Positions 57,270-63,650 of a DNA stretch of 63,650 nucleotides are shown here, one piece after another. How positions within the stretch are numbered: position 1 is the stretch's first letter; each line of letters starts with the position of its first letter. This DNA comes from Bordetella sp. (lineage in GTDB: Bacteria > Pseudomonadota > Alphaproteobacteria > Caulobacterales > Caulobacteraceae). The DNA lies in contig JAFKFS010000025.1 of NCBI GenBank assembly GCA_017308115.1, forward strand, positions 1 to 63,650, given 5' to 3'. Both the position numbers and the translations under genes were made by a program. The notes under the pieces are model-generated. The model was not told the origin of the DNA and ran no database searches. It saw only the letters and a list, made by a program, of their open reading frames with translations.

Positions 57270-59879
57270 ATGAGCGTTCAACACGCCCGTTCATCCCTCC
57301 GTCGCATCCTGACCGGCGGCGCGGCGGCGGCGATCCTGCTGGGCGGCGTCGCCCTGACGGCGCCCGCTCCGGCCCTGGCCCAGAGCGCCTATTTCTTCCC
57401 ACAGGCGGCGGCGGGGGATTTCGACCCCGCCATTCCGACGCCGGAAGCCTTCCTCGGCTATCCGATCGGATCGCACTACACCCGTCACGACCGCATCGTG
57501 GATTATCTGCGCGAACTGGCCCGCCTGTCGGACCGGGTGACGGTCGAGGAGATCGGCCGCAGCTATGAACAGCGGCCCCTGCTGTCCGTGGTCATCACCT
57601 CGGGCGCCAATCAGGGCCGGATCGACCAGATCCAGCGCGCCCATATTGCGTCGGGCGATCCCGGCGGCCCGGCGGCGGGGGCCGACGCCCCGGTCGTCGT
57701 CGGCCTGTTCTACAGCGTCCACGGCAATGAAACGTCCAGCGGCGAGGCGGCCCTGCTGACCGCCTACTACCTGGCCGCCGGGCGCTCGCCCGAGGTGCTG
57801 GACTGGCTGGACAAGGCCGTGGTCGTCATCGACCCGTCCCAGAACCCCGACGGCCGCGACCGCGCCGCCAACTGGCACAACGCCTGGAAGAACCAGCCCG
57901 CCGTCGCCGACCCGCTGGACAAGGAGCACGTCGAGGCCTGGCCAGCGGGCCGCGTGAACCACTATTTCACCGACCTGAACCGCGACTGGCTGGCGGTGAC
58001 GCAGGCCGAGACGCGCGCCAAGCTGGAGGCTTTCCACCGCTGGCGGCCCAACATCCAGATCGACTTCCACGAGATGGGCGCGGGCAGCACCTATTATTTC
58101 GAGCCTTCGCCCGCCAGCATGGAGAGCCCGCTGCTGCCGCGCGCCAGCTATGAGTGGAACGTGACGCTGGCCCGGTATCACGCCCAGGCGCTGGATAGCC
58201 TCGGCTCGCTCTATTACACGCGCGAGGTCTTCGATAACTTCTCGCCGGTCTACGGCTCGACCTATCCCGACTTCCACGGCGGGGTCGGGGTGACGGTCGA
58301 ACAGGCCGGATCGCGCGGCCTGGTGCAGGACACGGCCAACGGCCCGCTGACCTTCCCCTTCACCATCCGCAACCAGACCAATGTCGGCCTGGCCACCATC
58401 CGCGGTGCCGTGGCCGAGCGCGCCGCGCTGCAGGCCTTCCAGCGCGACTTCTTCCGTTCGGCCGTCGAACAGGGGCGTCGCCATTCCAGCCAGGCCTTCG
58501 TCTTCGGCGATGCGGCCGATCCGGGCCTGACGCGCCAGACGCTGGACCTGCTGCTGGCCCACCGCATTCAGGTCCATCCGCTGACCGAGCGGGTGACGCA
58601 GAACGGCCGCGTGTATGAGCCGGGCAGCGCCTATGTCGTGCCCTCGGCCCAGCCGCAGTTCCGACTGGTGCATTCCATCTTCGACCGGACGCCGGCGACC
58701 AAGGGCAGCGTCTACGGCAGCACCTCCTATTCGGTCGCCCTGGCCTATGGGCTGAAGAGCGACGGCCTGCGCCGTATCCCCGCCCACGGGTCCGCCGTGA
58801 CCGAAGCGCCCGTCGCAACCGGCGGCGTCAGCGGGCCGCAGGACGCCTACGCCTATGTCGTCGACTGGCGCGACCTGAACGCCCCGCGCGTTCTGGCGGC
58901 CCTGCTGCGTCAGGACGTGCGCGTCCGCGCGGCGTTCGAGCCGCTGACCGCGCGGACGGCGGCGGGCGACAGCGCCTTCGGGCGCGGCTCCCTCGTCATC
59001 ACCACGGCAGGCCAAACGCTGGACGCCGCCACACTGCGCGCCGCCGTCGACACGGCCGCACGCGAGGCGGGCGTGGTCGCCCACGCCGTCTCGACCGGCC
59101 AGAGCGTCGCGGGCGTCGATCTGGGCAGCGACAATGTGAAAGTCGTGCGCGCGCCGCGCATCGCCCTGGTCATGGGCGAGGGCGTCAACGCCACGGAGAT
59201 CGGCTCGACCTGGTTCGCCCTCAGCGAGCGACTGAACTATCCGGCGACGCGGCTGGACCCGTCGCAACTGAGCCGCGTGCCATTGGGAAGCTATGACAGC
59301 ATCGTCCTGTCCGGCGGGCGCTACGACAACCTGGGCCAGCCGACAGTCGACGCCCTGAAGGCCTGGGTGCGCGCGGGCGGGTCCCTGGTGGCGTTCGGCA
59401 GCGCCGCGCGCTGGGCCGCCGACAACGGCCTGGCCCCCAAGGGGTCGTCGGATCGCAAGGAAGAGACGGAGGTCGAGCGCCGCGACTACGCCGATCGCGG
59501 CGCCATACAGGGCGAACAACGGACGGCGGGCAACGCCCTGTCGGCCGACGCCGACATCAGCCACCCGCTGGCTTTCGGCCTGTCGCGCCGCGACCTGTTC
59601 GTAAACAAGGAGACGGACGTCGTCCTGGCCCCCGTGGCCGATCCCTTCGCCAATGTGGTGCGGATCGAGACCGACCCGCAGGTCAACGGCTACCTGCCCG
59701 AAGCCCTGCGCGCCCGCTCGGCCGGTTCGGTCTGGGCCCAGGTCAACCCGGTCGGCGCAGGCAATGTCGTCCTGTTCGCCGACGACCCGGCCCACCGCAA
59801 ATACTGGCTGGGCACGGAACGCCTGCTGATCAACGCCCTGTTCCTGTCGAACCACCTCTCCTCGCCTTCGCGGCGTTAG
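57270..59879 (+). CDS. M14 family zinc carboxypeptidase, exported
   Basis: 869 residues with a signal peptide (ILTGGAAAAILLGGVALTAPAPALA). Zinc ligands His and Glu are in YSVHGNETSSGEA, the substrate Arg region in NPDGRDRA, the third ligand His in IDFHEMGAG, and the catalytic Glu in VTVEQAGS. The long C-terminal part includes a glutamine-amidotransferase-like fold (LVMGEGVNATEIG, LVAFGSAARWA), as in other large Caulobacterales M14 proteins. Starts 29 bases after the TonB receptor, so probably in the same operon. Confidence 0.9.
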   Translation: MSVQHARSSLRRILTGGAAAAILLGGVALTAPAPALAQSAYFFPQAAAGDFDPAIPTPEAFLGYPIGSHYTRHDRIVDYLRELARLSDRVTVEEIGRSYEQRPLLSVVITSGANQGRIDQIQRAHIASGDPGGPAAGADAPVVVGLFYSVHGNETSSGEAALLTAYYLAAGRSPEVLDWLDKAVVVIDPSQNPDGRDRAANWHNAWKNQPAVADPLDKEHVEAWPAGRVNHYFTDLNRDWLAVTQAETRAKLEAFHRWRPNIQIDFHEMGAGSTYYFEPSPASMESPLLPRASYEWNVTLARYHAQALDSLGSLYYTREVFDNFSPVYGSTYPDFHGGVGVTVEQAGSRGLVQDTANGPLTFPFTIRNQTNVGLATIRGAVAERAALQAFQRDFFRSAVEQGRRHSSQAFVFGDAADPGLTRQTLDLLLAHRIQVHPLTERVTQNGRVYEPGSAYVVPSAQPQFRLVHSIFDRTPATKGSVYGSTSYSVALAYGLKSDGLRRIPAHGSAVTEAPVATGGVSGPQDAYAYVVDWRDLNAPRVLAALLRQDVRVRAAFEPLTARTAAGDSAFGRGSLVITTAGQTLDAATLRAAVDTAAREAGVVAHAVSTGQSVAGVDLGSDNVKVVRAPRIALVMGEGVNATEIGSTWFALSERLNYPATRLDPSQLSRVPLGSYDSIVLSGGRYDNLGQPTVDALKAWVRAGGSLVAFGSAARWAADNGLAPKGSSDRKEETEVERRDYADRGAIQGEQRTAGNALSADADISHPLAFGLSRRDLFVNKETDVVLAPVADPFANVVRIETDPQVNGYLPEALRARSAGSVWAQVNPVGAGNVVLFADDPAHRKYWLGTERLLINALFLSNHLSSPSRR

Positions 59880-59903
59880 AGGGAGTCGACAGGAGGCTGT
59901 CCG

Positions 59904-59937
59904 CCTTCAGGTTCTGATCCCGCTCAGAACCTGAAGG
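59904..59937. terminator. Perfect 14-bp hairpin overlapping the porin stop codon
   Basis: CCTTCAGGTTCTGA (59904-59917) and its exact complement (59924-59937) with loop TCCCGC. The right arm is the last codons of the minus-strand porin (TFRF stop); the left arm lies beyond its stop. No T tract, so termination or transcript-end protection is inferred from the perfect stem. Confidence 0.7.
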
Positions 59938-61369
59938 TCAGGAAGGTCCCCAGATAGGACTGGTTCTCGGCCGTGCCGGTCTCCTTCAGGAAGTCGCCAG
60001 CCTTGGTGTAGTTGGCCACGCCCATCAGGGAGACATAGGGGCTCAGGGCGTAACGGGCGAAGACGCCCGTGCGCCAGCCGATGTAGGACGACTGCCCCTC
60101 GTTCGCGCCGCGCAGCACCAGGCCGGACAGGGCGTAGAGGCCGTCGTCCTTGCTCTGGCGCCACAGGCCCGCGGTGTTGGCGCCGAGCGTCAGCCTGGGC
60201 GACGGGCGCACCGTCACCTCGGGCTGCAGCAGGATCAGGTTGGCGAAGCCCAGGTCGGTGCGCAGGGCCGCCGGTTGCGGGAACAGGGGGTTGAAGCTGT
60301 TCAGCTTGCCGTCGTTCGGATTCTTGTCGCCCGAGCCGACGTCCAGACGCACGGCCACGCGCGGCGACCACTTCACATCGGCGAAGGTGCGCCCGCCGAC
60401 CGCCGAGATGAACCAGGCGTCGATGTCCAGGTCGCGGAACGAGCCCCACTGCTTGACCGCCTCGACCTCATAGTCCCAGGGCGCGACCTTGCCGGACAGG
60501 CGCACCGACAGGGTGTCGCGGTCGTCGCGGCCCGCCGCCTGCCCATAGAACGGCGTCGTCAGGCGGTCGGTGTTGGCGTAGAGCAGCTCCAGTTTGGGCG
60601 CCGTCGCCCCCTGCCCCAGCGTCTTCGCGGCCGTCGCGCCATACAGGCGATAGTCGAAGTTGGTGGCGTCGTCCCATGAAGCCTTGCCTTCACGCAGGGC
60701 GTAGCCCGCGAAGGCGCCGCCGCTCCAGCCGGACGGGCTGTCGTACAGGACCCGGACCAGGTCCAGCGCCACGCGGGCGTTCGCCCCCTCGCGCATGTCG
60801 AACAGGCGGAAACCGCCTTGGCCGAACTCCTGACGGCCGGCGCGGACGCGCAAGCTGCCCTCGCCCAGGCCCGTCTTCGCCTCGATGAAGGCCTGATGCA
60901 GGTCCGTGCGGTTCTCCTCGATCACCGGCTCGCCGCTGGCCAGGCCCGAGGTGCGGGCGTCCTGCACGTCGATGAAGGCGCGCAGCGACGAGCCCAGGTT
61001 CAGCTCGCCCCACAGGCGGGCGCGGGTCTGGAAGTCCCCGCCCTTGTCCTGAAGCCCCCGGCCGAAGCGCTCATTGTCGCGATGCTCGGCGCGGAAACGC
61101 AGTTCGCCGCCGAAGCTGGCCCAGACGGAGCCGCCCTCGCCGCCGAGCGGGACATATTTGAACTTCGACCAGGTCGAGGTCCGCCTGGCCGGGTCGGCCA
61201 GATAGGCGTAGCTCTCGTCGTGGTTGATCAGCTTGAACGGCGGCGCCACCGGGGCGGCCGGCGCGACGGCCGGAGCCGCCGCGGGCGCGGTCCGGATCGG
61301 CGCCTCGGCGTCGGCGGGTACGGGGGCGTGCGAAAGCAGGGCGGCGGCGGCCGCGGCGGCGATGGTCAT
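59924..61369 (-). CDS. Alginate-export-family outer-membrane porin
   Basis: 481 residues. Signal peptide, then an Ala/Pro-rich linker (about 22-43), and an 18-strand type barrel of the alginate_exp family: FGGELRFRAEHRDNE, RARLWGELNL, RAGRQEFGQGGFRLFDMREG and the terminal LGTFLTFRF. Such barrels export alginate in pseudomonads but in other genera also import aromatic acids. It is the last gene of the hydrolase-MFS-GST operon, so uptake of an aromatic acid is the better guess here. Confidence 0.8.
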   Translation of the reverse strand: MTIAAAAAAALLSHAPVPADAEAPIRTAPAAAPAVAPAAPVAPPFKLINHDESYAYLADPARRTSTWSKFKYVPLGGEGGSVWASFGGELRFRAEHRDNERFGRGLQDKGGDFQTRARLWGELNLGSSLRAFIDVQDARTSGLASGEPVIEENRTDLHQAFIEAKTGLGEGSLRVRAGRQEFGQGGFRLFDMREGANARVALDLVRVLYDSPSGWSGGAFAGYALREGKASWDDATNFDYRLYGATAAKTLGQGATAPKLELLYANTDRLTTPFYGQAAGRDDRDTLSVRLSGKVAPWDYEVEAVKQWGSFRDLDIDAWFISAVGGRTFADVKWSPRVAVRLDVGSGDKNPNDGKLNSFNPLFPQPAALRTDLGFANLILLQPEVTVRPSPRLTLGANTAGLWRQSKDDGLYALSGLVLRGANEGQSSYIGWRTGVFARYALSPYVSLMGVANYTKAGDFLKETGTAENQSYLGTFLTFRF

Positions 61370-61422
61370 GGATGTCCTCCGGGAAAGGGCGCGGTTGGCT
61401 CCGCGCTCTTCGATTGGGATGT

Positions 61423-62052
61423 TTACTCGGCGTCGGGCTGCTGGCCCGGGACGGCGTTCTGGAAGGCGGGCAGTTCGAGGCAGGCGGCCTCCAGCGCCAG
61501 CAGGCGCGGCCAGCGCACCTCGACGCCGAAGCGGCGGGCGTTGCCCAGTTGCGGCACGATGCAGAGGTCGGCCAGGCTTGGGGCGTCGCCGAAGGCGAAG
61601 GGACCCGGCTGATCGGCCAGCAGCTTGTCGATCGCGTCGAGCCCTTCCTCGATGACGGTCGCGGCCCAGGCCTGAACCGCGTCTTCGTCCAGACCGAGGT
61701 CGCGCAGGCGTTGCAGCACCTTGAGGTTCTGCACCGGGTGGATGTCGCAGGCCACGGCCTGGGCCACGGCGCGAACCCTGGCCCGCAGAACCGGATCGGC
61801 GGGCAGCAGCGACGGCTCGGGCGAGGTCTCGTCGAGGTATTCGATGATGGCCAGCGACTGGGTCAGGACCGCGCCGTCGTCGGTGACCAGCGACGGCAGA
61901 AGGCCTTGCGGATTGAGCGCCAGATAGTCCGGCGCCCGCTGTTCACCCTTGCGCAGGTGATGGATGACCTGCACGGCCTCCAGTCCCTTGAGGCCCAGGG
62001 CGATGCGCACCCGCCAGGAGGCCGTGGAGCGGAAATAGCCGTGCAGGATCAT
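61423..62052 (-). CDS. Maleylacetoacetate/maleylpyruvate isomerase (zeta-class GST)
   Basis: 209 residues. The zeta-GST signature FRSTASWRVRIALGLKG (RSxASxRVR) and NPQGLLPSLV, QSLAIIEYLDE define the glutathione-binding domain; C-terminal helices include ACDIHPVQNLKVL and FGDAPSLADLCIVPQ. It isomerises a cis double bond using glutathione. Whether the substrate is maleylacetoacetate (tyrosine route) or maleylpyruvate (gentisate route) depends on the hydrolase upstream, which favours the latter. The GST starts 4 bases after the MFS stop. Confidence 0.88.
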   Translation of the reverse strand: MILHGYFRSTASWRVRIALGLKGLEAVQVIHHLRKGEQRAPDYLALNPQGLLPSLVTDDGAVLTQSLAIIEYLDETSPEPSLLPADPVLRARVRAVAQAVACDIHPVQNLKVLQRLRDLGLDEDAVQAWAATVIEEGLDAIDKLLADQPGPFAFGDAPSLADLCIVPQLGNARRFGVEVRWPRLLALEAACLELPAFQNAVPGQQPDAE

Positions 62053-62056
62053 GGGC

Positions 62057-63391
62057 TCAGACTCCGGCGCGACGGCGCACGCCGCCGAGGGTGAAGACCG
62101 CGATCGAGGCGATCACGGCGGGGATGACTGCCAGCAGGATCAGCGACTGCGGCGTCCAGCCTGCGGCCAGCAGCACGCCGCCGACCAGGGGGCCGACGAT
62201 GGCGCCGATGCGGCCCACGCCCAGGGCCCAGCCCACGCCCGTCGCGCGGATGGCGGTCGGATAGACCGCCGCCGTCAGGGCGTTGCAGCCGATCTGGGCG
62301 CCGACGACGCCGAAGCCGGACAGGGCGGCGCCCGCCAGCAGGACCGCCAGATTGGTCCCGCCGAAAGCCAGCAGGGCGATGAAGGCGGCCGAGGCGGCGT
62401 AGGCCGAACCCAGGACGACATAGGGGCTGATCCTGTCGATCATCCGGCCCAGGACGATGGCGCCGACGACGCCGCCCAGGTTCAGGGTGGCGGTGGACAG
62501 GATGGCCATGCTGAGCGGCAGACCGGCGCCCTTCAGCAGGGTCGGCAGCCAGTTCACCAGGAAGTACATGACCAGCAGGTTCATGAAGAAGGCGACCCAC
62601 AGAAGCAGGGTCACCGGGGTGCGGCCTTCGCGGAACAGCTGGAAGACCGAGAAGCCCTTGGCCGCCGACGACTGCTCGTGCTTCAGGCCGGCGATGAACT
62701 CGCTGACCGAGGCCTCGGCGTCGATCTTCTGGACGATGGGGGCGATCCTGTGCTCCGGCGCGCCCTTGGCGACGAGGAAGCGCACCGATTCCGGCAGCAT
62801 GAACCAGAGCACCGGCAGCAGCAGCAGCGGCAGGACGCCGCCGACGACGAAGACCGAATGCCAGTCCCAGGTGGAGATCAGCCAGGTCGAGATCAGGCCG
62901 CCGACCGTCGAGCCCAGCGGGAAGCCGCAGAACATGACCGTCACCAGGGTCGCGCGCAGGCGGGCCGGGCCGTATTCGCTGGTCAGGGCGATGATGTTGG
63001 GCATGGCCGCGCCCAGGCCGACGCCGGTGATGAAGCGGTAGATCAGCAGCTCGTTCATCGAGGTCGAGAAGGCCGTCAGCAGGGCGAACAGGCCGAAGAT
63101 GAAGGTCGAGATCAGGATGACCGTCTTGCGGCCGAACCTGTCCGCCGCCGGGCTCAGGGTGAAGGCCCCGACCGTCAGGCCCAGAAGGCCGATGGCGAAG
63201 ATCGGGCCGAACGCCGACGGGGCCAGGCCCCAGTCCTCGGCGATCTTGGGCGCGACGAAGGCGATCGACTGGGTGTCGAAGCCGTCGAGCATGGCGATGA
63301 TGAAGCACAGCGCCGTGACGCCGAACTGCAGCGGGCCGAATTTGGCCCGGTCGATGACGGCGTTGCCGCCTCCTTCGCCCATGGCTGCCAT
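62057..63391 (-). CDS. AAHS-type MFS aromatic acid/H+ symporter
   Basis: 444 residues, twelve predicted helices. The aromatic-acid symporter signature is the DGFDTQS in helix 1; LSPAADRFGRKTV is the loop 2-3 motif, and PESVRFLVAKG follows helix 6. Imports aromatic acids such as 3- or 4-hydroxybenzoate, gentisate or protocatechuate. ATG 63391 has GGAGG 9 bases upstream. Operon with the FAH-type hydrolase upstream and the GST downstream. Confidence 0.9.
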   Translation of the reverse strand: MAAMGEGGGNAVIDRAKFGPLQFGVTALCFIIAMLDGFDTQSIAFVAPKIAEDWGLAPSAFGPIFAIGLLGLTVGAFTLSPAADRFGRKTVILISTFIFGLFALLTAFSTSMNELLIYRFITGVGLGAAMPNIIALTSEYGPARLRATLVTVMFCGFPLGSTVGGLISTWLISTWDWHSVFVVGGVLPLLLLPVLWFMLPESVRFLVAKGAPEHRIAPIVQKIDAEASVSEFIAGLKHEQSSAAKGFSVFQLFREGRTPVTLLLWVAFFMNLLVMYFLVNWLPTLLKGAGLPLSMAILSTATLNLGGVVGAIVLGRMIDRISPYVVLGSAYAASAAFIALLAFGGTNLAVLLAGAALSGFGVVGAQIGCNALTAAVYPTAIRATGVGWALGVGRIGAIVGPLVGGVLLAAGWTPQSLILLAVIPAVIASIAVFTLGGVRRRAGV

Positions 63392-63461
63392 ATGTATAGT
63401 CCTCCGGCGGAGGGCGCGTCTGTCGCGCGCCTCTCCGTGTGTTGATGATGCGGTTGGGTCG

Positions 63462-63650
63462 TCAGCCGGCCTTGGGTCCGACGTTGATGTTGAGGGGGGT
63501 CAGGCCGTCGATGGTCACGGTCATGGCGTCGCCGGGGACGACGGGCCCGACGCCGGCGGGGGTGCCGGTGTAGATCAGGTCGCCGGGCTGGATCTCCCAC
63601 AGGCCCGACAGATAGGCGACGATGTCGGCCACCGGCCAGATCAGGTCGGC
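63462..63650 (-). CDS. Fumarylacetoacetate hydrolase family protein, C-terminal part
   Basis: The last 62 residues and stop of a protein that continues beyond the window. ADIVAYLSGLWEIQPGDLIY then TGTPAGVGPVVPGD is the C-terminal metal-binding end of small FAH-family hydrolases, close to fumarylpyruvate hydrolases of the gentisate route. It is the first visible gene of the operon with the MFS transporter. Confidence 0.88.
   Translation of the reverse strand, partial: ADLIWPVADIVAYLSGLWEIQPGDLIYTGTPAGVGPVVPGDAMTVTIDGLTPLNINVGPKAG

Overview
The window looks like the chromosome of a GC-rich alphaproteobacterium of the Caulobacterales, most likely a Brevundimonas or close relative. This is inferred from very high GC with NNC/NNG codon use, CdnL/CarD, DUF885 and M14/M1 exopeptidases, TonB-dependent receptors, TadE/TadG pilins, a def-fmt-truA cluster and trmD-rplS. 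No 16S rRNA is present, so the genus is not proven. Most of the window is ordinary core chromosome.

Layout: 1-9.9 kb holds the 5' end of rpmH, a TVP38-type membrane protein coupled to a sensor histidine kinase, and the class I ribonucleotide reductase genes nrdB and nrdA. The two nrd genes are separated by a CoA-transferase and a PAP2 phosphatase, but each has the same paired NrdR-like operator. At 10.2-12.0 kb is gamma-glutamyltransferase. From 12.15 to 22.26 kb lies an accessory block bounded by tRNA-Arg(ACG) and tRNA-Arg(CCT). From 22.5 to 41.2 kb are housekeeping genes: an SUV3-like helicase with an S4 protein, YceI, ferredoxin, CdnL, L28, an M1 peptidase, PLP homeostasis genes, def/fmt/truA, a TPP enzyme, a DUF885 peptidase, and trmD/rplS. 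From 41.4 to 63.65 kb are tryptophan 2,3-dioxygenase, a CHAP protein, an acyltransferase, a solitary cytosine-5 methyltransferase, the ydbL-ynbE-ydbH operon, an M23 peptidase, TadE/TadG, a TonB receptor with an M14 peptidase, and an aromatic-acid (probably gentisate-type) operon cut by the window end.

The most unusual part is the tRNA-bounded block. On the minus strand, hsdM, hsdS, mcrB and mcrC are tightly packed, with start/stop overlaps or a 17-bp gap. There is a type I methyltransferase and specificity subunit but no HsdR; a McrB GTPase carrying an inserted EVE/PUA-like domain and a McrC nuclease sit where the restriction subunit would be. A GHKL (Hsp90/MORC-like) ATPase is divergent from hsdM. 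Between them is a run of 19 G. The ATPase reading frame passes through this run, and any other length class stops within about 20 nt. The conserved start of hsdM is also cut off there by a stop codon. The junction is either a phase-variable switch or a sequencing/assembly artefact, and raw reads would decide.

Several dispersed palindromic intergenic repeats (two families), strong intrinsic terminators, and a candidate structured RNA or leader in front of cdnL are also described.
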